From an uncultured Prevotellaceae bacterium (GTDB lineage Bacteria > Bacteroidota > Bacteroidia > Bacteroidales > Bacteroidaceae): 64,000 nt of DNA. The position numbers and the translations under genes were made by a program. Positions 8,393 through 15,915 of this stretch are shown piece by piece. Position 1 is the stretch's first letter. The number at the start of each line of letters is the position of its first letter. Location of the stretch: the NCBI GenBank assembly GCA_900314755.1, contig OMWH01000024.1, positions 1-64,000 on the forward strand. The letters are read 5' to 3'. The notes under the pieces were generated by a model. It saw nothing but the letters and a program-made list of their open reading frames with translations. It searched no databases and was not told the origin of the DNA.

Positions 8393-9814
8393 ATGAGAAA
8401 CGGAAAGACTTGCTTTGGCGTGATTATCGGAACACGCGCCTATTTCAATTCAGAACTTGCCAAGGATGTGCGCAAGCAGTTGTTAAAAACATTAGAAGAA
8501 GGTGGCTATGAATATGTCATCCTGCCAGAGGATGCCACTCCTACGGGCAGCAGCAGTATCGAGACCCGTGAGGACGGACTGAAGGTTTCCAAACAGTTCC
8601 GTGAGCACCGTGACGAGATTGACGGTATCATCGTATCGCTTCCTAACTTCGGTTTCGAGATTGGTATCATCAATGCCATCAGCGACGCAGACCTGAACGT
8701 ACCAGTCCTGGTACAGGCATGTGATGACGAGAACGACAAGGTTGACCTTGACAGCCGGCGTGACGCGTTCTGCGGAAAGATCTCCGTCTGCAACAACCTC
8801 TACCAGTATGGTATTCCTTTCACGGATACCACCCTGCACACCTATTCTATATATAGTGACCTCCTTGCCAAGGATATCGACAAGTTTGCCGCTATCTGCC
8901 GGGTGGTCAACGGACTGCGCCACTGCCGTATCGGACAGATCGGTACACGCCCATTGGGCTTCAACACCTGCCGTGCCAGTGAAAAACTGCTGCAGCGTTA
9001 CGGCATCACCGTCGTACCTGCTGACCTGAGTGAGATTCTCTTCGCTGCTCAGAAAATCAGCGACGATGACCCGAAGTTCAAAGCGATGTGTGAGCGTACC
9101 TGTAACTATGCACAGGTTCCTGACAACTACAAGGAGAAACTGGGCATACAGGCGAAGTTCAGCGTTGCCGTAGAGAATTGGATTGAGGCGAACGACGTAC
9201 AGGCTGTCGCCATCCAGTGCTGGGACTCTCTGGAGCAGAACTATGGCTGCGCCCCTTGTGTGACCATGTCCATGCTGGGTGACAAGCTTATCCCTGCTGC
9301 CTGTGAGACGGATATCGCCGGTGCTGTGTCGATGTATGCGCTGACCCTTGCCTCCGGTAAGGCTTCCGCCCTGCTCGACTGGAACAACAACTTCGCAGAG
9401 GACCGTAACAAGTGTGTATGTACTCACTGCGGTAACTATCCGAAGTCTTTCGTACAGAACGACCTGAAGTTAGGACCTCTCGGTGTACTGGGACGCACGT
9501 TGGGTAAGGTGAAGACCTTTGGTGCCGTCTATGCCAAGGTGACGGGCGGTCCGTTCACCTTCTTCCGCATCTCCACCGATGACCCGAAGGGCTGCATCAA
9601 GGCATACCTCGGCAAGGGTGAGATTACCGATGATCCATACGGAATGGACGGATGTATCGCTGTCACTAAGGTTGATAACCTGCAAAAGCTGATGAAGTAT
9701 ATCTGTAAGAACGGCTTCGAGCATCATGTGGCGATGTGCCGCACCGACGTGGTGGACATCCTCAATGAGGCGATAGAGACTTATCTGGGCTGGAACCTTT
9801 ATGTACATGAGTAA
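8393..9814 (+). CDS. L-fucose/L-arabinose isomerase-family sugar isomerase
   Basis: The 473-residue protein belongs to the FucI/AraA fold family. The N-terminal half is a Rossmann-like domain (CFGVIIGTRAYFNSELA, DGIIVSLPNFGFEIG, PVLVQACDDEND). The C-terminal half carries the likely metal-binding residues in PAACETDIAGAVSMYAL and LLDWNNN. Family members interconvert an aldose and a ketose with a divalent metal. It is shorter than E. coli FucI (about 590 residues), resembling the broader FucI-like group without an assigned substrate. It is the first gene of an operon ending in PdxA2 and a DUF1537 kinase, so its substrate is probably a pectin-derived or branched sugar, not simply fucose. No fuculose kinase or aldolase is adjacent. 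Confidence 0.8.
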   Translation: MRNGKTCFGVIIGTRAYFNSELAKDVRKQLLKTLEEGGYEYVILPEDATPTGSSSIETREDGLKVSKQFREHRDEIDGIIVSLPNFGFEIGIINAISDADLNVPVLVQACDDENDKVDLDSRRDAFCGKISVCNNLYQYGIPFTDTTLHTYSIYSDLLAKDIDKFAAICRVVNGLRHCRIGQIGTRPLGFNTCRASEKLLQRYGITVVPADLSEILFAAQKISDDDPKFKAMCERTCNYAQVPDNYKEKLGIQAKFSVAVENWIEANDVQAVAIQCWDSLEQNYGCAPCVTMSMLGDKLIPAACETDIAGAVSMYALTLASGKASALLDWNNNFAEDRNKCVCTHCGNYPKSFVQNDLKLGPLGVLGRTLGKVKTFGAVYAKVTGGPFTFFRISTDDPKGCIKAYLGKGEITDDPYGMDGCIAVTKVDNLQKLMKYICKNGFEHHVAMCRTDVVDILNEAIETYLGWNLYVHE

Positions 9815-9821
9815 TAGAGGT

Positions 9822-9905
9822 GAGAGTTAAGAGGTAAGAGGTGAGAGGTAAGAGGTGAGAGGTAGAACTGTGAACTATGAACTGTGAACTATGAACTATA
9901 AACTA
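9822..9905 (+). repeat. Junction repeat: GAGGTGA heptamers followed by TGAACTATGAACT words
   Basis: Heptamers GAGGTGA/GAGGTAA run from 9824 to about 9866 and pass into a TGAACTATGAACTG repeat. The second repeat supplies the start codon and first codons (MNYK) of the next gene. The whole intergenic gap is repeat. Confidence 0.85.
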
Positions 9906-10793
9906 AAGAAATATCACGGCGTGGTGGTCCCGATGGTGACACCCGTCAAAGAAAATGGTACGCTCGACACACAGGCTGTGGAGCGTATCATTGCGTTTTT
10001 TGCCCAGGCAGGTGTTTCCCCACTGCTGATGGGAACGACTGGTGAGGGAAACAGCGTTAGCCAGAAGGACGGACAGTTGTTTGTGGAGACGGCTGTGAAG
10101 GCTGCACAAGGACGTATCACCATCTATGCCGGACTGACAGGCAACTGTTTTGCGGAGCAACTGGCACAGGCTGAGGCATACACCCATGCTGGGGCTGATG
10201 TCATCGTTGCCACCTTGCCCACCTACTATGCCCTGACGGAAGAACAGATGGAGAACTACTACCGCACCCTTGCCAGCAGTATCAAGGGACCGTTGATGCT
10301 CTATAACATCCTCGCCACGACCCACATGAGTATTCCCGTGGAGATCATCCGCCGTCTTGCCGACCATCCCAACATCGTGGGACTGAAAGACTCGGAGCGT
10401 GACCTGGAGCGTATGGCACAGTGTATCGAGATTGCCAAAGGACGTGAGGACTTCTGTTATTTCTGCGGATGGGCAGCACAGTCGGCACACTCCCTTGAGC
10501 TGGGTGGTGACGGCATCGTACCTTCTACCGGCAACTTCGTCCCGGAGATGTTCCAGCAACTCTACGAGGCTGCCGTCAAGGGTGACATGGCTACCGCCAA
10601 CCGCTTACAGAACGAGACGAACGAGATAGCTAAGATCTATCAGAAAGACCGCACCTTGGGACAGTCGCTCACCGCCTTGAAGGTGATGATGCAGACCAAG
10701 GGACTCTGTGAACCGTGGATGCTCATGCCACTGACTCGCCTCTCCGCTGAAGAGGAAAAAGCGATTGTTTCCCAAATGAGAAACGAGAAATGA
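9891..10793 (+). CDS. Dihydrodipicolinate synthase/N-acetylneuraminate lyase-family aldolase or dehydratase
   Basis: The 300-residue TIM-barrel protein shows the DapA/NanA signatures: GVVVPMVTPVKENGTLD, LLMGTTGEGNSVS, and GADVIVATLPTYY. The Schiff-base lysine is in NIVGLKDSERD. The usual YNxP tyrosine motif appears as YNILATTHMSIP. Family members make or cleave a C-C bond next to pyruvate, or dehydrate sugar acids. In this operon it is unlikely to be the lysine-pathway enzyme and more likely splits a 2-keto-3-deoxy acid into pyruvate and an aldehyde. The start codon and residues 1-4 lie in a junction repeat, and the C-terminal QMRNEK is encoded by GAAATGA repeats. The exact substrate is unknown. 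Confidence 0.85.
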   Translation: MNYKLKKYHGVVVPMVTPVKENGTLDTQAVERIIAFFAQAGVSPLLMGTTGEGNSVSQKDGQLFVETAVKAAQGRITIYAGLTGNCFAEQLAQAEAYTHAGADVIVATLPTYYALTEEQMENYYRTLASSIKGPLMLYNILATTHMSIPVEIIRRLADHPNIVGLKDSERDLERMAQCIEIAKGREDFCYFCGWAAQSAHSLELGGDGIVPSTGNFVPEMFQQLYEAAVKGDMATANRLQNETNEIAKIYQKDRTLGQSLTALKVMMQTKGLCEPWMLMPLTRLSAEEEKAIVSQMRNEK

Positions 10794-10827
10794 AAGAAAT
10801 GAGAAATGCTAATGAAAAAATGATCAA

Positions 10828-12387
10828 ATGATGCATATCATTGACTACCTCATCGTCCTGCTGTCCATCCTCGCCGCTATCGGCACAGGAGTATGGTTTG
10901 CCCATAAACAGAAGGACACGTCACAGTATTTTGCAGGAGGCGGAAAGATACCCGCCTGGGCGGTAGGCATCTCTATCTTCGCCACACTGATCAGCAGCGT
11001 GACTTTTCTCGCCTACCCCGGTGCCGCCTATGCCGGCAACTGGATACTGTTGGTGCAGGGGCTGATGGTACCCATTGTCCTGCTGGCACTGGTAGGTGTC
11101 ATCGTACCGTTGTTCCGCAAAGTGATCCGTCTATCAACCTATGAGTATTTTGAAAGGCGCTTCGGACTCTTCGCCCGTCTCTACAGCTCTTTTGCCTTTA
11201 CCTTAGGACATTTCTCGAAAGCGGGAACGGTGTTTTTCCTCGTGTCGATGGCACTGGCGACCTTCCTGAATCTCAACATCTATGCTATCGTACTTATCCT
11301 GGGTATCACCATTATCATCCTGACTTTGTTCGGAGGTATGGAGGCTATCGTATGGATGGATGTGGCACAGGGATTCCTACTGATAGGTGGTGGTATCATC
11401 TGCATCCTGATTCTCCTGTTCGGTATCGAGGGTGGTCCCGTAGAGACGTTCCGTATCGCATCGGAATATAACAAGATATCATTCGGTCCCTACGACTGGG
11501 ACCTGACACAGCTGACATTCATCGTGATGGTACTCAACGGTATCTTCTATGCCTTGCAGAAATACGGAACCGACCAGACTATCGTACAGCGCTACCTGGC
11601 TGCGAAGAACGACAAGGAGGCGAAGAAAGCTGCATACATCGGAGTGATGATGTCTGTTCCCATCTGGGCGCTGTTCATGTTCATCGGTACGGCTCTCTTC
11701 GCTTACTACCATGCTCAGGGAGCACCGCTATTACCTGAGGGTATCAAGGCGGATGAGGTATTCCCTTACTTCATCGCCCATGAACTGCCCGTCGGTATCC
11801 GTGGACTCATCATTGCGGCACTTGCCGCAGCGGCAATCTCCTCTCTTGACTCAGACCTGAACTGCCTGTCTGCCATTGCCGTACAGGACTACTACACACG
11901 TTTCCGCAAGAATGCCACCGACAAGGAACAGCTGACTTTTGGAAAATGGATGGTCGTTCTTGCCGGTATCGGTGCCATTGGTGTCGCTGCCCTTTATATC
12001 TCATGGGGCGGTGAGGGTGTCTTAGGTGCCCTCTTCTCCCTCTATGCCATCTTCTCGGCAGGTATTGTGGGCATCTTCATCCTCGGACTGTTCAGTCGTC
12101 GTGCCAATAAGCAAGGACTGTATATCGGTATTGCGGTTGCCGTCCTCTTCACGGCATACGCAGTGCTGACCTCCACGAAGGTTGATATCCATGGGACGGG
12201 TGTCAAGGAGACGTTACTCGACTTAGGGGACTGGAACTTCACCCACCATAAGTATATGTTAGGTGTATACTCGCACCTCATCGTCCTTGTGGTAGGATAT
12301 CTTGCCAGTTTCCTTTTCAAGACACCACTTGCCGACAAGGAACTTACTATCTGGGGATATCTGGATGAGTTGAGAGGTAAGAGGTGA
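10828..12387 (+). CDS. Sodium/solute symporter (SSS family)
   Basis: The 519-residue membrane protein has about 13-14 hydrophobic segments. SSS-family landmarks are SQYFAGGGKIPAWAVG after the first helix, ISSVTFLAYPGAAYAGNW, FALQKYGTDQTIVQRY-type sequence in the middle (YALQKYGTDQTIVQRYLA) and ALAAAAISSLDSDLNCLSA for the Na+ site helix. It imports a small organic solute with Na+. Its position between sugar-isomerase, aldolase and four-carbon acid genes makes it the likely uptake system for that pathway. The final residues ELRGKR come from a GAGGTAA heptamer array that also fills the gap to the next gene. A paralogous symporter is at 61528-62958. Confidence 0.9.
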   Translation: MMHIIDYLIVLLSILAAIGTGVWFAHKQKDTSQYFAGGGKIPAWAVGISIFATLISSVTFLAYPGAAYAGNWILLVQGLMVPIVLLALVGVIVPLFRKVIRLSTYEYFERRFGLFARLYSSFAFTLGHFSKAGTVFFLVSMALATFLNLNIYAIVLILGITIIILTLFGGMEAIVWMDVAQGFLLIGGGIICILILLFGIEGGPVETFRIASEYNKISFGPYDWDLTQLTFIVMVLNGIFYALQKYGTDQTIVQRYLAAKNDKEAKKAAYIGVMMSVPIWALFMFIGTALFAYYHAQGAPLLPEGIKADEVFPYFIAHELPVGIRGLIIAALAAAAISSLDSDLNCLSAIAVQDYYTRFRKNATDKEQLTFGKWMVVLAGIGAIGVAALYISWGGEGVLGALFSLYAIFSAGIVGIFILGLFSRRANKQGLYIGIAVAVLFTAYAVLTSTKVDIHGTGVKETLLDLGDWNFTHHKYMLGVYSHLIVLVVGYLASFLFKTPLADKELTIWGYLDELRGKR

Positions 12388-12405
12388 GAAGTAAGAGGTA
12401 AGTTA
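12370..12405 (+). repeat. GAGGTGA heptamer array at gene junction
   Basis: GAGGTAAGAGGTGAGAAG and a further AGAGGTAA unit encode the last symporter codons and run into the gap before the alcohol dehydrogenase. The unit is 7 bp and degenerate (GAGGTRA). Confidence 0.75.
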
Positions 12406-12422
12406 TACATTATTATATTATT

Positions 12423-13592
12423 ATGAAAGCAATCACTTTATTACAGCCCCAGAAGATTGTGTTCGGTACGGGCTGCATCGAGACATTAGTAAATGACTAT
12501 AAGACATTAGGATTCCAGAAACTGTTTGTACTGACAGCTCCTCCTATCCTCCCACTGATAGAGGAGCCATTAGAGGAGTTGCGCAACGGCGGTGTCCAGA
12601 TTGAGATCTTCCAGAACATCCTTGCCGAGCCTACCGTCAACGACTTCAAGGCGATCTTGGAGAAGGCACGTGCTTTCCGTGCTGACAGTGTCGTTGGTAT
12701 CGGTGGAGGCTCTGTCCTCGACGTGACGAAACTGGTTGCCGCATTCATCAACAGCGACCAACAGGTAGAAGACTGTTTCGGTACTGGGTTCATCAAAGCG
12801 AAAGGACTGTGGTTCGCCTGTCTGCCGACTACGGCAGGAACAGGCTCTGAGGTATCACCCAATGCCATTCTGTTGGATGAGCGTGACCATCTGAAGAAGG
12901 GTATTGTGTCACCTTATCTCATCGCTGATGCTGCCTATGTGGATCCCAAGCTGACATGGACAGTACCTGCCAAGGTGACGGCAGATACGGGAATGGATGC
13001 CCTGACACACTGCATAGAGGCATATACCAATAAGTTCGCACATCCTGCCGTCGACATCTATGCACTGCAGGGTATCCGCCTGATTGCCGCCAACCTGCTG
13101 AGGGCTGTCAAGGACGGCAAGGACCAGGAGGCTCGTGAGGCTCTCGCCCTCGGTTCCCTCTATGGCGGATTATGCCTTGGTCCCGTCAACACAGCGGCAG
13201 TCCATGCACTCTCCTACCCTCTCGGTGGTGAGTTCCATATCCCCCACGGATTATCCAATGCCATCTTGCTGCCCTCCGTCATGAAGTTCAATGCCGAGGC
13301 GTGCCCCAAGCGTTATGTTGAGGTGGCGACAGCATTACTGAGTAGTTCGTCTACGGATACAAGTTCGCCTAGTGACACCAGTGATTCCAGTCTTGCTCAG
13401 CGTGGCGTGGACTTCATCTACCAGTTAGCCGACGCAGTAGGTATTCCCAAGAAACTCACTGACCTGGGTATTCCACAGAGTGCCGTCGACGGCATGGCGA
13501 AAGCTGCCATGGAGGTACAGCGCCTGCTGAAGAACAACCCAAGGGAAGTCACTGAGCAGGATGCCCGGGATATTTATAATTCGCTTTATTAA
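12423..13592 (+). CDS. Iron-containing alcohol dehydrogenase
   Basis: The 389-residue protein matches the group III Fe-ADH family: KIVFGTGC, GIGGGSVLDVTK (nucleotide binding), LPTTAGTGSEVSPNA. Metal ligands are expected in DTGMDALTHCIEAY and in HALSYPLGGEFHIPHGLSNA. Such enzymes reduce short aldehydes (lactaldehyde, glycolaldehyde) or oxidise diols with NAD(H). In this operon it may reduce the aldehyde released by the DapA-like enzyme. Residues about 307-325 (SSSSTDTSSPSDTSDSS) form a Ser/Thr/Asp-rich segment with repetitive DNA, inserted between two helices where homologues have a short loop. The insertion is in frame and the catalytic motifs are intact. Confidence 0.9.
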   Translation: MKAITLLQPQKIVFGTGCIETLVNDYKTLGFQKLFVLTAPPILPLIEEPLEELRNGGVQIEIFQNILAEPTVNDFKAILEKARAFRADSVVGIGGGSVLDVTKLVAAFINSDQQVEDCFGTGFIKAKGLWFACLPTTAGTGSEVSPNAILLDERDHLKKGIVSPYLIADAAYVDPKLTWTVPAKVTADTGMDALTHCIEAYTNKFAHPAVDIYALQGIRLIAANLLRAVKDGKDQEAREALALGSLYGGLCLGPVNTAAVHALSYPLGGEFHIPHGLSNAILLPSVMKFNAEACPKRYVEVATALLSSSSTDTSSPSDTSDSSLAQRGVDFIYQLADAVGIPKKLTDLGIPQSAVDGMAKAAMEVQRLLKNNPREVTEQDARDIYNSLY

Positions 13593-13636
13593 TTTCGGTA
13601 TTTCGACATCTCGATATTTCGAATTTCAAATAAAAA
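13593..13636 (+). repeat. TTTCGATAT word repeat at gene junction
   Basis: The gap between the alcohol dehydrogenase and pdxA2 consists of degenerate copies of a TTTCGNNAT word (ATTTCGGTATTTCGACATC and following). The same word occurs at 25546-25610. Confidence 0.7.
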
Positions 13637-13641
13637 AAACT

Positions 13642-14682
13642 ATGAAACCCATATTAGCAATTACCATGGGCGACCCCGCCGGTATCGGTCCAGAGATTAC
13701 CGTACGCGCCCTGAACAGAAAAGAGACTTACGAGAAGTGTAAACCCATTGTCACAGGGGATGCCGCCATCATGCGACAGGCAGTTCAACTCTTGGGCTTC
13801 GATTTGAAGGTGAATGCCGTACAAAGCGTAAAGGACGCTAAGTTTGAGTATGGCACCATCGATGTCTATGACTTGCAATGTATCGACCTAGCCACCTTCG
13901 AGTTCGGCAAGGTACAGCCACAGTGTGGCAATGCCGCCTTCCAGTATATCAAGAAAGCCATCGACCTCGCCATGGCTGAGGAGGTGGACGGTACGGTGAC
14001 CGCTCCCCTCAACAAGGAGGCACTGAACCTTGCAGGGCACCATTATGATGGTCATACAGAGATCTATGCCACCTTTACGGGAACGAAGAAGTATGCGATG
14101 ATGCTGGCGGACGAGAATATCCGTGTCATCCATGTCTCTACCCATGTTCCTTTACGGAAAGCATGTGACCTGGTGAAGAAGGCTCGTGTCATCGAGTGCG
14201 TCGAACTGATTGACGATGCCTGCCGGCAGTTTGGTATCGAGAAACCCCATATCGGTGTGGCTGGTCTGAACCCTCACTCCAGTGAGAACGGGATGTTCGG
14301 CTATGAGGAGGCACAGGAGATTATCCCTGCCATCGAGGAACTCAAAGCACGAGGCTTTGACGTGGAAGGTCCTGTACCTCCCGACTCTATCTTCGCCAAG
14401 GCGAAATGTGGAAAGTATGACGGATGTGTCGCCATGTATCATGACCAGGGACATATTCCCTTGAAGGTATGTGCCTTCAACTGGAATAAGGAGACTGGTA
14501 AGATGGAGAGTGCCTCTGGCGTGAATATCACCCTCGGACTACCTATCATCCGTGTCAGTGTAGACCACGGTACTGCTTTCGATGTGGCAGGAAAGGGTAT
14601 TGCCAACGACAGTGCCATGACCCTTTCTATCGACTATGCTACCCGCATGGCGATATATCGGCGAAGCCGAAATGAGAAATGA
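13642..14682 (+). CDS. pdxA2: PdxA2-type 4-phospho-D-threonate/D-erythronate dehydrogenase
   Basis: The 346-residue protein starts at ATG 13642 (MKPILAITMGDPAGIGPE); upstream in-frame codons lie in repeat DNA and are unlikely to be used. PdxA landmarks are TVTAPLNKEALN, the metal-binding histidines in YDGHTEIYA, MYHDQGHIPLK and VDHGTAFD, and AGLNPHSSENG. PdxA proper acts in pyridoxal phosphate synthesis. PdxA2 paralogues next to DUF1537 kinases oxidise 4-phospho-D-threonate or 4-phospho-D-erythronate, which decarboxylates to dihydroxyacetone phosphate. The immediate downstream DUF1537 gene makes the PdxA2 assignment strong. The last residues RRSRNEK are encoded by GAAATGA repeats that continue to the next start codon. 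Confidence 0.88.
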   Translation: MKPILAITMGDPAGIGPEITVRALNRKETYEKCKPIVTGDAAIMRQAVQLLGFDLKVNAVQSVKDAKFEYGTIDVYDLQCIDLATFEFGKVQPQCGNAAFQYIKKAIDLAMAEEVDGTVTAPLNKEALNLAGHHYDGHTEIYATFTGTKKYAMMLADENIRVIHVSTHVPLRKACDLVKKARVIECVELIDDACRQFGIEKPHIGVAGLNPHSSENGMFGYEEAQEIIPAIEELKARGFDVEGPVPPDSIFAKAKCGKYDGCVAMYHDQGHIPLKVCAFNWNKETGKMESASGVNITLGLPIIRVSVDHGTAFDVAGKGIANDSAMTLSIDYATRMAIYRRSRNEK

Positions 14683-14702
14683 GGAATGAGAAATGAGAAA
14701 TG
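14664..14702 (+). repeat. GAAATGA heptamer array at gene junction
   Basis: Four copies of GAAATGA/GGAATGA supply the PdxA2 C-terminus, its stop codon and the start codon region of the next gene. Similar words lie at 10778-10805. Confidence 0.8.
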
Positions 14703-15872
14703 ATTGTCATTGCTGATGATATCACTGGTGCCGCGGAGATGGCGGGCATTGCCCATCAACATGGGCTGTCTGTCCGTCTCAGCATTGCGGGTTCTCTCTG
14801 CTGCGACAGGGGCGCAGCAGAGAGAACTGACGTGCTGGTGATAGCCACAGACACCCGTTCCATGACAGAGGAAGAAGCAGTCAACGAGACCCGCCGCATT
14901 ACCTCTCACCTCTCACCTCTCACCTCTCACCTCTTCAAGAAGACCGACTCCGCCCTACGTGGTCATGTAGTGGCAGAACTATCCGCTTTGATGCAGGCTA
15001 CAGGTTACCAGCGTGCCATCTACCTCCCTGCCAATCCCTCTAAAGGAAGGATTATCCGTAACGGTTGTTATTATATTAAAGAGGTGAGAGGTGAGAAGTC
15101 AGAGGTAAGAGAAGTGCCTATCCACGAGACAGCATTCAGCTATGATCCGGAATTCCCTGCGAAGACCTCGGTTCTGAGAGAGCGTTTCCCCGATGCCGAG
15201 GAGCATCATATCCTGATGCCCGATGCAGAGACGGTAACGGATATCCAGCATATCGTGGCTGCCAATGACGACGGGCACACCCTCTTTGCAGGTGCCGCAG
15301 ATTTATTTGAGACCTACTTAGGTGTGAGAGGTAAGAGGTTAGAGGTAAGAGATATGTCAGAGTCTAAGAACTATCCTCTCACCTCTCACCTCTCACCTCT
15401 TACCTCTCACCTCTCACCTCTCACCTCCAAATCCACCCTCTTCCTCTGCGGCAGTACTCAGAGCAAGCCATTAGACCTTGGCTTCCCTGTGACACCCATG
15501 CCTATAGCCATCTATGACGGCAGCGAGGATATTACGCCATGGCTGGAAGAGGCAGAGAAACTGTACGAGCAACAGGGTTCGCTGATGATTACCATCCCCC
15601 ATCGTCACCGCACGGGAAAGGAAGTTGCCATCCACTTGCGAGAGATGACAGCAGAACTCATCCAGCACTTAGTGGCAAAGCGAGCACCTCAACAACTGAT
15701 TATTGAAGGAGGCGCCAGTGCCTTCGCCACCCTGCAGCATCTGGGTTGGAATGAGTTGGAAATGGTCTGCCAGATAGCACCGGGGGTTATCAAAACGAAA
15801 GCCCCGAACGGGACTTTCGTCATTATGAAACCAGGCAGTTACCCATGGGGGCATCTCACCTCTTACCTCTAA
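14700..15872 (+). CDS. Four-carbon acid sugar kinase (DUF1537), interrupted in frame by heptamer repeats
   Basis: The 390-residue protein has the DUF1537 N-terminus MIVIADDITGAAEMAG, the substrate motif KTDSALRGHVVAEL, and the C-terminal nucleotide-binding part (LIIEGGASAFATLQHLGW, GVIKTKAPNGTFVIMKPGSYPWG). Family members phosphorylate D-threonate, D-erythronate and related acids, and PdxA2 oxidises the product. Repeat-coded stretches are inserted near 73-79 (SHLSPLTSHLF), near 128-138 (VRGEKSEVRE), near 210-216 (VRGKRLEVRD) and near 226-241 (three HLSPLTS-type units). The last residues HLTSYL and the stop are also repeat sequence. The frame stays open and the catalytic motifs remain, so it may be active with floppy loops, but it could be decaying. 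Confidence 0.85.
   Translation: MIVIADDITGAAEMAGIAHQHGLSVRLSIAGSLCCDRGAAERTDVLVIATDTRSMTEEEAVNETRRITSHLSPLTSHLFKKTDSALRGHVVAELSALMQATGYQRAIYLPANPSKGRIIRNGCYYIKEVRGEKSEVREVPIHETAFSYDPEFPAKTSVLRERFPDAEEHHILMPDAETVTDIQHIVAANDDGHTLFAGAADLFETYLGVRGKRLEVRDMSESKNYPLTSHLSPLTSHLSPLTSKSTLFLCGSTQSKPLDLGFPVTPMPIAIYDGSEDITPWLEEAEKLYEQQGSLMITIPHRHRTGKEVAIHLREMTAELIQHLVAKRAPQQLIIEGGASAFATLQHLGWNELEMVCQIAPGVIKTKAPNGTFVIMKPGSYPWGHLTSYL
14904..14935 (-). repeat. GAGGTGA array inside the DUF1537 kinase gene (first)
   Basis: Four heptamers in minus orientation (CCTCTCA on plus) encode SHLSPLTSHL just before the KTDSALRG motif. Confidence 0.85.
15078..15114 (+). repeat. GAGGTGA array inside the DUF1537 kinase gene (second)
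   Basis: Degenerate heptamers in plus orientation encode EVRGEKSEVRE. One unit reads GAAGTCA, showing point decay. Confidence 0.75.
15322..15428. repeat. Inverted pair of GAGGTGA arrays inside the DUF1537 kinase gene
   Basis: A plus-orientation array at 15322-15354 and a minus-orientation array at 15376-15428 face each other across about 20 bp containing AGAACTAT, the reverse complement of the ATAGTTCT seen in the other inverted pairs at 22133-22625 and 23980-24085. The whole is translated in frame. Confidence 0.8.
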
Positions 15873-15915
15873 CCTTTTACCTCTCACCTCTCACCTCTTA
15901 CCTCTCACCTCTATC
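15852..15915 (-). repeat. GAGGTGA array between convergent genes
   Basis: About eight minus-orientation heptamers contain the stop of the DUF1537 kinase (15872) and the last ten codons and stop (15891) of the convergent pectinesterase fusion. Confidence 0.85.

Noticed and set aside
9891-10793. dapA of lysine biosynthesis
   Set aside because: The family fits, but the operon is sugar-catabolic and the YNxP motif is altered, so a sugar-acid aldolase or dehydratase is likelier.
15852-15915. GAGGTGA arrays as CRISPR or phage attachment repeats
   Set aside because: The 7-bp unit has no spacers, occurs in many junctions and inside genes, and no integrase is present.
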